DNA from: Dendrolimus kikuchii
Lineage: Eukaryota; Arthropoda; Insecta; Lepidoptera; Lasiocampidae
Assembly: GCA_019925095.2 (NCBI GenBank)
Contig: CM034394.1
Span: forward strand, 8,320,272-8,384,271
Length of the DNA stretch: 64,000 bases
Reading direction: 5' to 3'
A program made the position numbers and the translations under genes. The number at the start of each line of letters is the position of its first letter. Positions within the stretch are counted from its first letter, which is position 1. Below the pieces are notes generated by a model. That model was not told the origin of the DNA, ran no database searches, and worked only from the letters and a program-made list of their open reading frames with translations. Positions 13,001 to 23,200 of the stretch are shown here, one piece after another.

Positions 13001-15190
13001 AGCTAGCGGATTCGAGGTACATTCGTGAACTGTTATTGATTGATAGAAGTAGATACCCGAGGGCCTAAATAGGCTTTCGCTTTCGCGGATTCGGAACGTT
13101 GTACTATGTCTTACAATACTACTAAGTATATCTAGACAGGTGTCAATTTCACTAAGCGATTTTTCAAAGTCAACCGCTTTAGATCCTCTGTGTAATAGCC
13201 GCTTCCTATAATTTACTATTAAATCACTTGTCTTGTCATCGCTGGAATTTTGACATCACTTGTATGGAACTTAAGTCAAATTTTAACCGAGAGGAAGGCA
13301 AATGAACTGTATGTTACATATAGGAACCGGGCATAAGTCGAAAGCGTTCTCTTAGCGCATGAACATGAAATGTGGTTCCTATAAATACATTAGTTTCCAA
13401 TAAAATAGCAGGTAAAGCAATACCAAACTTAGCTACGTCCGGACATTTCGACATCTGTCAATTTATGATAAATCTGGATTTAAGTAGTTAAGATTATTCT
13501 TTAAGTTACGTTGCCTGGAATAAAGCGCTCTCTAAGCGATGTGGCCTTCTATTGTTTCCCCAGAACAGTATTGTAATCGTACATTTTCGTAATTGTAATA
13601 TTTTGCCGAGAATCCATCTGGTGGATAATAAACCTACCAATTGGTTGAAGCGTCTCCATGGACTCGTATATTTTAGGGCGATTGATTAGGAACAAAATAG
13701 GGGATATAGGACTCACCCTGCTGCTGCTTGATTTTGCTTCTTGCTGGTGCTATTCAATGATTTTTATTTGTTCGCGCGACGTACGTAGTGGGGTTTTAAT
13801 TTAGCAACCAGGCAACGATTTACGGCGGTTATAAGCGAATAATGACGGACGGCAACTGAACTTCTTCAAAAATGGTGATGAATGATGTTAAAGGGAAAAG
13901 GAATGCAATTTAATACAAAGTGACTACCACTATCTCAATTTCTAATCATGTTAAACCGCGCAATTAGTAATAGTCTATCCATAACAACTAATGATAATTC
14001 ATTTTTTTTATTGATGTGGTATTAATGTATGAATAAAATAATTGTAGTCAATAGTTGTATAGTAACTATTTTTTATGGCATTGTTTTTGCGTTATTATTA
14101 TGAAATTGTTTGTACGACATCTAACTATATTTATTATTGTAATTTTTTATTGCCTAACTGGCCAAACATGATGAAACTTCACTTTTATACCATCACGCAT
14201 ACTCTGATATGTAAATACTCATGTTAATGAAATAAATAGACTTTGATAAATATCCGAGTGTTCCGTTAACTAAGGTGGAACGCATATCTGCACCGACATA
14301 CGCGTCATTGTGCCGTTCGTCGCGGCGTGGCAGCGCACCCGCTTGCTTGGACCACTCTTCTGGCGTACAACGCGTGCAGGCGGAGCGGACCGTGTGCGAG
14401 CGGCACGCGCGGAGGTACGCCGCGGCCACGGCCTACTCCGCCGCTGCCTGCACTTGCGACGCGAGGCACAGGTATAATGAATTATTTATACTAGAGTGGT
14501 TACCGGTGACACATTTGCGATACCTCTACTATTAATAACGTGCTGCCGGTCTCGACTGACTCAAGTGAATCTTGACCACTAACGGCGGAACACAAGGTTG
14601 TTATGCCGGCATGCTTTCTAAACCAGCGGTGGTAACTATCCATTGGGCAAATGCTCTACCATTTAGCCGTGGGTTCTTTTATTTCCTCTTGTGACTGGCC
14701 ACTCGGCCGCAAGAATTACTAATGTTCCTACACGGAAGCCTGTAGCTAAGACGCGACGCAGTGGTAACGCTCTCGAGTCACAAATTCGCGTTTCAAAAGA
14801 GGCGTGGGCCAAGTCTTGGTCGGGTAGCATGCACCGCTTAGGCAGTTTTCTGATCTAATGTGCATATAATTGTTACCATGTGCTGACTGACGGTGAACAA
14901 AAACTAAATACCGAGATAACCTCTATGTCAAAGCCTCCAGTCCGCCTTAGACAAGTGAGACTAAGGGCGAGGCTACAATGCTGCGTTGCGACGCCGCATC
15001 GCATCATTGTCATTATGTTGATATTTTGATTGTTTGCAGGCATCCGCCGCAGCAGCCGCGGCGTGACTCCGCCGATGTAACGTTAGTTCCGCGGCCCCCC
15101 TCGCCCCCCTGCCGGCGCCCCTTTCCCCTCGTAGTTCACGACCTGAGACTGAAAACAGTTGTTCCACCACATAAAATCATCACATCCTAA
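1043..15190 (+). CDS. NSUN7: NSUN7-like protein, last 14 coding exons (5' end outside window)
   Basis: Exons: 1043-1101, 3557-3768, 4231-4329, 4639-4743, 5222-5300, 6593-6810, 7730-7964, 8305-8406, 8538-8672, 9142-9453, 11115-11228, 12858-13016, 14275-14471, 15040-15190 (TAA). All junctions are AG..GT and phases join into 724 residues; earlier exons lie upstream. The colinear match to animal NSUN7 is by recall: the block around HFAAAIARIRIKNKAFT, a GWVNTFK block, a degenerate Rossmann segment (LVVFGAGDK), the C-terminal block with GCYLGLI and VAEERGLF, and a final LVVHDLRLKTVVPP. NSUN7 belongs to the NOL1/NOP2/Sun RNA m5C methyltransferases. Here the motif IV cysteine is Asn (PPNS, residue 312 of this partial model) and the motif VI cysteine is His (THS, residue 378), so methyl transfer by the usual mechanism is unlikely. 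Residues from about 415 to 518 are low-complexity and charged. It converges on UBE3A. Confidence 0.87.
1138..1530 (+). mobile_element. tRNA-derived SINE (family S), interrupted by a MITE
   Basis: Starts with a tRNA-like head: an A box-like stretch (GTGGTAGCTTAGTGGCTAAG) and a degenerate B box (GGGATCGAATAC). It continues with the family body (ACCACTTTG.., TTGTTTCAATTACCAC, GGCGAAGG, GCGTGGCGGGTATACTG) up to a diverged GGGGGACC end. The body is split at about 1219-1350 by an unrelated small element. Not a functional tRNA gene. Confidence 0.75.
1219..1350. mobile_element. Small inverted-repeat element (family M) nested in the SINE
   Basis: Carries CGGTTACTATATCTTAC at one end and AATATGATATAGGAA at the other, with internal CTATCGGT and its partner ACCAGTAGTAAGGCAAATGA. 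Other copies lie at about 13195-13335, 22640-22795 and 25905-26335. It sits exactly where the SINE body is interrupted. Confidence 0.65.
1763..1945 (+). repeat. Dispersed repeat A, plus-strand copy
   Basis: Starts TTTTTTATTGCAGGATATCA, then the GGAAAGCGGTTACCATCGCC core and GGAACCTGGTCACTAATGCC. It looks like a splice acceptor followed by an exon but is a repeat in an NSUN7 intron. Confidence 0.75.
2739..3009 (+). mobile_element. tRNA-derived SINE (family S), full copy
   Basis: The head has a clear B box (GGTTCGAATCC at about 2791-2801) and an A box-like TAGCGTAATGGCTAGTGCA. The 3' part carries GGGAGGCCCGAACCCAGCAG and CATGGGCTGTTATTCTTAT. An 8-bp direct repeat TAAGTTTG flanks it (2731-2738 and 3010-3017), as expected for LINE-mobilised insertion. 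Transcription would be by RNA polymerase III. Confidence 0.85.
4878..5065 (+). repeat. Diverged repeat sharing the GGAAAGCGGTTACC core
   Basis: Contains CACCTGATGGAAAGCGGTTA and then a distinct right part (CCGTAGCCGACCTCTAAG). Related to repeat A by its core but to a different subfamily. Lies in the NSUN7 intron before the exon at 5222. Confidence 0.6.
5509..5925 (+). repeat. Dispersed repeat Z (CCCGGGAATCCCGCGGG blocks)
   Basis: Starts ATATTATAAAATTCTAAAC, continues with TTCATGTAAAAACTACTGGG, then several CCCGGGAATCCCGC blocks and ends near GCGTGGACGAGGTCGG. Copies: 7059-7540, 23868-24375, partial 30266-30530, and 52203-52700 on the minus strand. No open frame; a non-autonomous element of uncertain class. 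Confidence 0.7.
7059..7540 (+). repeat. Dispersed repeat Z, second copy
   Basis: Same start (TATAATATTATAAAATTCTA) and the same GTGGAGGAAGTCGGGGCA-type end as the copy at 5509. It contains a local triplication of TGTTTGTCGTTTTGTC (about 7198-7245). Ends about 190 bp before the exon at 7730. Confidence 0.7.
7730..7964 (+). CDS. NSUN7: NSUN7-like exon with degenerate motif IV
   Basis: Begins after a TACTAAT-type branch point (7713-7719) and TTTTAG. Codes VDSYVCALRELGIEASE through GGDLAMLE. The motif IV position reads LATPPNSYSAVTDPIDL; the family expects Cys just before the Ser. The codon at 7893-7895 is AAT (Asn). The reading frame is open throughout, so the change is a substitution and not decay of the exon. 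Confidence 0.85.
8538..8672 (+). CDS. NSUN7: NSUN7-like exon with degenerate motif VI
   Basis: Codes IQLILYETHSALEAENQAQV and a basic helix. This aligns with the beta-strand plus T-C-S-x(4)-E-x-N block that carries the nucleophilic Cys in NSUN enzymes. The Cys position is CAT (His) at 8562-8564, while the flanking Thr, Ser, Glu and Asn are kept. Confidence 0.83.
9785..10168. mobile_element. Inverted-repeat element (MITE-like)
   Basis: Left end TTTTTCAACACACTTGTGA and right end GCAAGTGTGTTGAAAAATAT pair over 15 perfect bases with longer imperfect arms. AT-rich interior without coding capacity. Lies in the 1.66 kb NSUN7 intron after the exon ending at 9453. Confidence 0.65.
10170..10380 (+). 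repeat. Dispersed repeat C (TCTTCCAGACAACCC)
   Basis: Shares AGGAACAA.GGC, TCTTCCAGACAACCC and a TATTA.CACACAA end with a copy at about 33415-33630 in a UBE3A intron. No coding capacity. Confidence 0.55.
10466..10585 (-). repeat. Dispersed repeat A, short copy
   Basis: Minus-strand copy with GCGATGGTAACCGCTTTCC, CTGCCTGTCTGCTGA and an A run at 10576-10585. Confidence 0.75.
11640..12150 (+). repeat. Dispersed repeat D carrying a 9-bp minisatellite
   Basis: Shares CATTGTATTAAATTTGTATG, TTCACTTCATTTTACATCGC, GTAAACTACATAAATGAC and a TTCAGCCAAGTTGGTCC tail with copies at about 27760-28480 and, inverted, 32560-32915. At about 11815-11900 a 9-bp period array (AAATGGACG-like units) gives an open frame of the Lys-x-Asp type. 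That frame reflects the period and is not evidence of a gene. Confidence 0.65.
12330..12677 (+). other. Unidentified open frame in an NSUN7 intron
   Basis: A 115-codon open frame from ATG 12330, rich in Arg and Lys (RRRRQHIKRADN, KRRSS), with no domain I recognise. It is not needed for the NSUN7 model, because the flanking exons join in phase without it. It could be a piece of a retroelement open frame or chance. Confidence 0.25.
13060..13340. repeat. Composite repeat: repeat E plus family M element
   Basis: 13060-13205 shares GTGTCAATTTCACTAA and a CCGCTTTAG block with 16390-16570. 13205-13340 shares GTCAAATTTTAACCGA and GGCAAATGAA with the family M elements. No coding capacity. Confidence 0.5.
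14540..14975. repeat. Composite of a diverged repeat A fragment and SINE S fragment
   Basis: 14576-14735 matches the right half of repeat A (GGAACACAAGGTTGTTATG, GGCAAATGCTCTACCA, GGCCGCAAGAATT). 14735-14975 matches the SINE body (CATGCACCGCTTAGGCAG, GTCCGCCTTAGACAAGTG). Both lie between the last two NSUN7 exons. Confidence 0.55.
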
Positions 15191-15218
15191 TATTTCACTT
15201 TGTGTTACTTGCACTGAC

Positions 15219-15224
15219 AATAAA
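15219..15224 (+). terminator. NSUN7 polyadenylation signal AATAAA
   Basis: First AATAAA after the stop codon, 29 bases downstream; a second AATAAA lies near 15281. No cleavage site data. Confidence 0.6.
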
Positions 15225-15601
15225 TATTTTAAAACGCACTGAGGCGAGCGAAACAAATTATAACCACACGGTTAGTCTATAATAAAGAGTTGTTAATTTC
15301 GCATTGTATAATGTGTATATTTAAATTAACAATAATATCGCTTTTATCAATTCAAACACTCAAAACAATGTTTTGAATTATCTAGGTTTAGATGTCTGAT
15401 TGTGCAATAACCCCTAAAATTTCCCTACTTATTACTATATTACTTACTGCGGAAGCATATATAGGTAATCTAATGCACACTTTCTCAACCTGTGGATCGT
15501 GTTGGTTATGACAGTGGATCAATAAGACTTATATACAAATAAAACGTATAAATAAAGTAATAATTAAAATATTATTAAAATGTTGTAGTGAAGTGAAAGA
15601 C

Positions 15602-15813
15602 TAAGGGCCGCTTGCAGAACGATCGCCTTTAAATAAAATTAGTTAATCATATTAAACTGCCTGAATAAGTTTTACACAATACGTATTGACAGTTCTTTAA
15701 ACATATTTAGCGGCAAATTTTGCGTTGTGCAAGACGCTAATTGTATTTAAGGGTGTTAAATACGTTTTGTGTTTCTTAAATAAATTTAAGCAACCTTATG
15801 CAAGCGGCCCTTA
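15602..15813. mobile_element. Short TIR element (about 212 bp) in the convergent spacer
   Basis: Ends TAAGGGCCGCTTGCA (15602-15616) and TGCAAGCGGCCCTTA (15799-15813) are perfect inverted repeats of 15 bases. AT-rich interior, no coding capacity. It may be flanked by TA. Confidence 0.7.
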
Positions 15814-16907
15814 ATTAACTTTGTTTTTTCTTGGGTCGCTAGATAAAAATCGTTGAGAAACAATGATTTAGTGTGAATTATACCTTAGCAGCTCATATAA
15901 TTCGTTCGCTAGATCAGTGAGCTGCTTACTTACGTCCAGAACACAAAAGCCTAAAAACGCCTTTTCTGAACATTGTCTACTTATTAACAATACTTATGCA
16001 TTAAACGACAGTAATAACGTTTGCACGACGATATACATATACCCGTCACCAGATGACAATGAATAAACACGTGAAATTGTTCAAGTACTAATTGTCATGA
16101 AAAAAGGCAGTGTGCGCTTAAGATGCTTCAAAAATTGATAAGTAACTACTAGCAATAATAAATAAATTCAAATTATTGATGGAAGTCGACTGTTAAAATA
16201 TACTTTTAAAAAAATGGGCGTAATTATTAATTTAAATATTCAAAAATGATAGAAATATTAGGAATAGTATCTAATTTTTAAATGTCTTACAATTTTATAT
16301 GAATAATGTTTGAATTTTTAGAAATATATCAATAATTTATATTGTTTGTTTTCTTTTTTATAAATATTGGTAGTACCTTGACTACTGAAACGACCAGTGT
16401 CAAAAGTGGCCGCTTTTGCAGATTCGTATTACGAATATAAAAACATTCAGACGTTTGTTGTCCTCCACATACCATTATATCCAGACATGTGTCAATTTCA
16501 CTAACAGATTTCCGAAAAGCCGCCGCTTTAGGCCCCCGGTCATGGGTACGATTCACGGCAGAGTAAATTTTGTATACTACTTTTAGTCATTTTCCTTGGT
16601 CTGGGCTTCACTTAACTGTTATATTGTTAGCCAAAACATAACTTTTTTTAACTAACACACATACATACATACATACATAACTTCACGCCAGTTCCCTTGC
16701 GGGGTAGGCACGAACAACAGAGCGCCATTCAGGCTTATTCTTACACACCTCACTTGCTTCTTTGACATTCATAACTATTGTCATGCACGTCTCTAACTAA
16801 CATAGATACATTGTATAATCCCAATATTAAAATAAAATAATAATTATCCCTTGACCACAGTTGGTAAGCAAAAATGAAACTCTTATTAGCATATAAATAG
16901 AACAAAT
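15814..16907. other. Spacer between the NSUN7 and UBE3A 3' ends
   Basis: No gene seen. AT-rich DNA with a repeat E copy at 16390-16570 and a LINE tail at 16658-16793. The two genes converge, so antisense 3' transcripts could meet here, but nothing in the sequence shows that they do. Confidence 0.5.
16658..16793 (-). mobile_element. 3' tail fragment of the RTE-like LINE
   Basis: On the minus strand it is the last ~115 bp of the element at 40485-43167 plus its (TATG)n tail, here read as repeated ACAT. It has a 9-bp target duplication TAACTAACA at 16649-16657 and 16794-16802. Extreme 5' truncation is typical of target-primed reverse transcription. Confidence 0.85.
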
Positions 16908-16913
16908 TTTATT
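16908..16913 (-). terminator. UBE3A polyadenylation signal AATAAA
   Basis: TTTATT on the plus strand reads AATAAA on the minus strand, 37 bases past the UBE3A stop. This gives a very short 3' UTR if used. Confidence 0.5.
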
Positions 16914-16949
16914 ATAGAACAAATTCCAACTTCATTTAACTCCATGGCG

Positions 16950-17285
16950 TTAAAGCATCCCAAAGCCCTTGGAATAACTGATGGCCTTCATGAGACGATC
17001 TCGCAACTTCTCCCTGGTATCGTACTCCGGAAGAAGAAGTACGTTGAAACACGTATGAGCTGTTGGGAGACGGTCACAATCTGGACCGTGTCTGGCTATC
17101 ACCAGCTTAAGGTGACTCAGACCGCCCACCGGCACCCGGTCTGAACCCGTCGTGAACTGTAACAGTTTGCGCTTGTCGTCCAAGTCCAGGCTATGCACGA
17201 TACTCCAAAAGTCCTTTATAGTTTGAGAGTCTGCTGTGTAACCGTCGTATTCAGTAGACTTCTCCAACTCATTAAAGTCGAAATT
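16950..17285 (-). CDS. UBE3A: UBE3A last exon with HECT C-lobe and catalytic Cys
   Basis: Codes [16 protein letters not shown] through KGFGML and TAA. Contains [15 protein letters not shown] and the active-site segment [16 protein letters not shown] (Cys 902). The Phe four residues from the C terminus, required in HECT ligases, is present. Confidence 0.96.
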   Translation of the reverse strand, partial: NFDFNELEKSTEYDGYTADSQTIKDFWSIVHSLDLDDKRKLLQFTTGSDRVPVGGLSHLKLVIARHGPDCDRLPTAHTCFNVLLLPEYDTREKLRDRLMKAISYSKGFGML

Positions 17286-20200
17286 CTGAAAATTTTCATT
17301 TAATCAAAACTACGCCGAACAAATTTATCAACTACGGGATACTAAAATACCATATTAAATTTCATTTTAGTATTCCATAGTTATTATGATGTTAGTTATT
17401 TGAACCAGATTTAGTGGTCCGAGTCGAAGAACAAAAACAGTCTATGGTTCGTCGCCTTTACGGAAACCCATCTTTGAGTGCGACTGATGCATTTGGCCGA
17501 TTTCTACTATCACATTTTGACCTTTTCTCCAATAAAGTAACCGAAACATAAGTACTATATCTATACTAATATTATAAAGAGAAAAGATTTTTATTTTTGT
17601 ATGTTTGTAATGAATAAACTCAAATTGGTCCAGTAGGACCAATTTCAAAAATTCTTTCACCATTAGAATGCTACATTATTCGAGCTTAATATAGGCTATG
17701 TTCTCATTACTAGAAAAATTAGGAATCTCTACTAAAGCTTCAATGATGTAACCCAGTGTAAAATAGTTAGTGTTTGAGTATGTCCAAAGATGGTTCAGAT
17801 TCACAATTAGACCCGGTAGATAGCGCTGGAATCGAGTTCTAGATTTTTATTTTTTCAGGGCAGGACAACATCTGCCGGAAACTACTTAACAAATCATATT
17901 TATACAAATTTTACGTAAATTTTGTAATTCAAAATTAAAAAGTTTTTATTCAAACTAAGTTCCGATGCAAATGAAATCACTAATACAATAGAATATTCTT
18001 TTTAGTTATTAATTTAACTTACTTTACTACCACAGACTAGTGTTTCAACCTCTTCGGGGCGGAAAAGGGCGGCCAAAGGGCTCTCATCCGTAACCATTAA
18101 GAATCCGCGTCTGAACGCCCTGAATTGCGTCTCAACTGACGAGTTTAATAGAAAATCTGCATATAAATCAACAAATTCCTGAAAAATTGAATGTTATTTA
18201 TCAGGAACACGTTTAAATCTATACTTAAACTCATATCAATCCATAAAAAAGTTTGTAAGTTCAGAGAGTGTTTTAACGACGAAAGGTGTGAAGTTGAAAT
18301 AAGATTTTTATGAGCCATTGTTCAGTAATCACAAATATTGTTTAGAATTTCTTTACAATGCTGTCATACGAATTAAATAACCGTAATACACTGTATTGTA
18401 ACGACGTGCAGGTGGCATTCGGAGAATTCTCATTGCTGTTCTGTACAGCTTCATAATGCAGGTGTTTCTATTCAGATGTGTGCGGATAAATAGGGTTGGC
18501 TAGACTAGTGGAGGGCAGTTGTTTCCACCATGAGATGAAGGATTACTAAGAGACTTCAGAACGATAATCTGTTACGGCTTAGTATGTGTGCAACGGTATC
18601 GAATGATTGCTAACGATTAGGATATGTTATATCTCTTGCTGTTGGTAAGTGCTGTGAATAAAATTTGTAATCTTTCAATCAGCATTCGATTGAATCCCCA
18701 TAAAGTGAAATAGTACGTCCAATCTTTAAAAAAGTAAGCGCCTTTATTAAGCTATAATATACCGACACACTTACCGACGTACCGTGCGGAAAGTTCGGCT
18801 AAATACACTCGCAATATTTTTGAAGTTGCCTATCCTTGAGTCGCCGAACTTTACGCGCGGTTGTTCCGCAGATGTAACGCTTGGCATAGAGCTTATATAT
18901 TTTTTTAAAGTGAAACTTATACATAGACGGGGTTTTAGGATTTTCTGTCACGAAAAAGCGTTACGGCCGCATGGAAGAACGGCATAAATTTAGACTAGAC
19001 GTGGTGAGAGGCGGCATAATGTTAGAGTAGACTATCGATGTTTTTATTGATTCCGGATCGAATTCAGTTTTTTTGTCTGATCAAATATGTTTAAATAAAA
19101 ATGCATTAATTAAAATGTACCCAACCTAACCAAATAATAATTTGCAGTAAACCTGCGAAAAGTCGAAATGTGTGCTGAGACACATAGTAGAAGTGAAACT
19201 TCTACGGGCAAGTAGAAAAACGAATCGCAACAAAGTTTTAACTTGAAGTTTTACAGGCAGATTGTTAATGCACTTGTCCAATTTGAAAACCTGCCTGTAA
19301 AACTTCAAGTTAAAACTTTGTTGCGTTTCGTTTTTCCACTTGTCCGTTGAAGTTTTTTTATTGCAGGAGTTCAGCAGACAGACAGACGGCTCACTTTATG
19401 GAAAGCGGTTACCATCGCCTATAGACATTTGCAACACCAAAGGTGCTACAAATACGCTGCTGCTCTCTTAAGGGTCACTGGAACCTGGTCACTAATGCCG
19501 GAACACAACTCAAGGTTGTTATGGCGACATACTTTAGATCAGGGGTGGTAGCCATTCAGTCGGACAAATGCCCTACCACCTGGCTGTGGGTTGTTCTGTC
19601 GCCTCTTGCGACAGGCCGCCCGGCCGCAGGAAATTGTATTCTTTCTCCGTTCATGCACGGATATATATTTAGTAATTTCTTACAGTTGGTCCCTAATTAT
19701 GGTTTAAATATTATAATGTATGGTAGTTCTTGTATTTAAGGTTGGAGTACATTACAATCTCGTACCTTTTTATTTTCTTGTGTAACAAATATATTGTCTC
19801 CATCCTCTTTTAAATCGTGGAAAATGTTATTACCAAATACATCTTGGTAACATATTCTAAACGTTTGATAATATACTTCTTCTAGGTCACTACCGGTATA
19901 TTCAAGCATATCTTTCAAGCCACTGTGAAGTGCCTGAAAATAACAAAAAAATGATGAAAATTTTTAATACTAAATCGCCATTCTTTTAAGTTTTACACAT
20001 AAACTTGAAAGAGGTTCTTTTGCTGCGTAGTTTCATTTTTAATATAATATACAATATTAATTAAAAGACATAGATTATAAGATATTGACTGTTTTGTCTT
20101 CAAATTCAATTGAGTATTTTTCTGATAATTTGTTTTACATACATACATAACTTAATGCCAGTTCCCTTACGGGGTAGGCACGACCAACAGAGCGCCATTT

Positions 20201-23200
20201 AGGCTTATTCTTACACACCTCACTTGCTTCTTTGACATTCATATTTGTTTGTTTTGTTTGTTTATTTGTTTTAAGGTTATATAAACTTAGCAATGCCTGA
20301 TTTCGTTTGTGCGCGACCTTGTCTTTATATTCATATCTTTTGAACCCCACAATATATTGAAATGGAATGAATATACACGGAAATTTAAGATACAATTCCT
20401 ATCTTAATAATTTAAATCCATTGTGTCGTTACGTAGCTTATTTCAAACAACGTTTTATTTTAAATGAAATGAGTACTTACAGGATTCCAGTCAGCTAAGT
20501 CTTCAAAGGACCCTTTCTTTCCCATTAATTTCCTGTACACGACCATTGGAAAGTTGACAGCCAGAATAATATTATTGTATATCGCTAAGCCTAAAACAAT
20601 ACCGATGAGCGTGAACTGCGCGTCCGTTTCGAACGATGTGGGATTGAACCTACAATTAAAAATATACTGTATTTCATAACAAATGTCACAATACATGGTT
20701 TTGGTGTAGTCACTGTTCATGAAAGCAAACATCGTGATGAAAACTACACATTGAGATCAATGACAAGTATGGCAGATTGTTTGGACCCTCGTGAAACTGG
20801 GAGGTCCAAGCAGTGGGACGTTTATGGGGTGGCTGAGATTATAACAATGTTTCTAAGAAAACATAGTACTTTTATTATATAGTTTCTGTGAATAGAATTT
20901 TAAATAAATCTCATCAACAAGTGATTATGTGCACAAGTATAAAAAACTGGGAATTGTGTAGTACACCGTTCACAGTGAAATATTTTACAAGCTGACAAAT
21001 ATTCACTGCTCTAGTTATCTAGTTTTAGAACCATACAAAAATAATTTAATCAAGCTTAATGACTTTTATTCAGACCAGTTTTTATTGGAATTACTTTTTA
21101 AGCTCTACCTCCTTATTTTTTCAGAATTTCCCACTTCATAGATCATAAAAAACTTTAAAATTCATAATTCTGAAAAAATATCTCCAGCTATCGAGTTAAA
21201 AAATAGTCAATAAGTTTAAAATTTTTGGGATTTGACTAATGATGCAACTATGGACACTAAAACTTTTTTATCAACGTTCACTTGGAAGCTACCTCTCTTT
21301 TAATTTTTTTTGTGTAATTTTAATACAGCATTGTATAACAGCATATAAATTACATACAGACATGTTAGCAAGCCTGAACCCATGGGGATGGGCAGAGACT
21401 AACTTATATACTCCTATTAAGTCTCATCCATAATGAGACAGGTTACATACTAAGTCAGACAGATATATAAAATTCGTAAGCATTTATTTTTTACAAATGG
21501 CTAATAACAAAATACTTTTAATTAAATAATTTACTTTTTGACATATGACTAAGAAACTTTAAAAACATAATTTTATCTGTAAAAAGGGATTTAAACTATA
21601 GCACTTACCAAACAGTTTGTGAATCCGCTTGCTGAGTGAACATTCCATAATCCGGGTTGAATATCTCCTCAACGATGAGTTGGAAGAACTCTTTGCTGAC
21701 GCCACCTTCGTCCACGCCCTGCTCACCCTCAAACTCGACCACCAGCTGCTTCTTCAGATCCAAAGCACGTTCCATAGACACCATTTCCAACTGACAAGAG
21801 AAAACATCTAAATGTATGGGCGTGTAAATTCTTAGAAAAACTTGCACTTCTGTTTTTGTTGGGCACTTAAAGAGTGTTATTTTGCTGTATACTTTTATTT
21901 TAAATACAGACACAAGCAAGTGGCTGCCCCTCATAATTAATAGTTCTGTACATGTGATAGATGTCGACTATTTTTGTTATTCGGCAACAGAACCACAAAA
22001 AGCAGTTAACCCTTTAAGACGGACAAATTTGTTCTCGAGTGTCACACACGGCAAATTGGGAAGCACCACAAATTTGTGGTCAAATACAGATAATCGAAAC
22101 GAACGTTGAACTGATGCTTTCTCCCTCTAACTACATAGAATTTGTATTAAAGTAAAAAAGAGGATATAATTCTCTTGGTTTTGGCGCGGCAATTTTGATG
22201 GCAGCGGGCAGCTTTGGACAAAAATAATATTAGCTTTGTACCTTCAAAAGGACTTATTATAGCTGAAAGTATCTTTGACACTCACCATATTGATACTTTT
22301 TTTAATTTTTACTTCTTGGTTTTACATAAAATTCAAAATAAATTTAGTACCTAACTCTTTCAATTAATTGCCGGTTCCTATATCAAATTTAAATGTTTTT
22401 ATTTAAAATAAAGTTCTACTGGAGAACACTTTTTGAAGGTCAATACATATAAGTTAAAATTTAATTTTACTTCCTAGTCTATGTACACCGCTTCGCAACG
22501 TGTTATTGCTGTTTAGGAGAAAAAGCGACAAGAAACGCGCCAGCAACAAGTCTAGCTAAAAAGAAATATTTTTTTATATTTATTATTGTATTTATATCTC
22601 AAACTCTTTTTTTATGACTTTTACACAGAGGTATGTTACAGAATTACTTTTCGAAGTATCGACTCTTATCTTACTGACTGTTCATTTGCCTTACTATCGG
22701 TTAAAATTTGACTTAAGCTTCATACAAGTAATGCCAAAATTCAACCGATGGTAAAGCAAGCAAATGAATAATACAGTATTGGAACCGGCACTTAATCCAG
22801 ATGCGGCTCAACACTGATCAACATTTAAAAAGATAACTCTGGAAGTGTTTAAGTTCTACATTTTTCAAATATGTTTTTACTGGACTGTTTGTCTTACTGA
22901 ATATTCTACTGCCATATTTTTAGGTTAAAAAATATCCCATATTCATATCCCAATTATCAGAACAACACATATTTAAACATATATTATAATTTTATGATAA
23001 TTAGTTTGCACAAACTTCCAGTAGCAGTTTATTTATAGATATATAATATATTTATCGATTACCTCAACAAGTGCATCGTCTATTATATGCGTCCTTCGTA
23101 CTTTCAACCTAAGGAAAGGCATTGGGGGCGAGGCGCCTACCACGGCGTGCAATAGGGACACCCGTCGCTCCGAATACATTCGAATACGGTTCTCATAGTA

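Noticed and set aside
16653..16680. Simple (ACAT)n microsatellite
   Set aside because: It is the 3' tail of an inserted LINE fragment with target duplications, as at 20136 and 63089.
19443..19739. 98-codon plus-strand protein
   Set aside because: It lies in dispersed repeat A, which recurs many times in the window in decayed forms.
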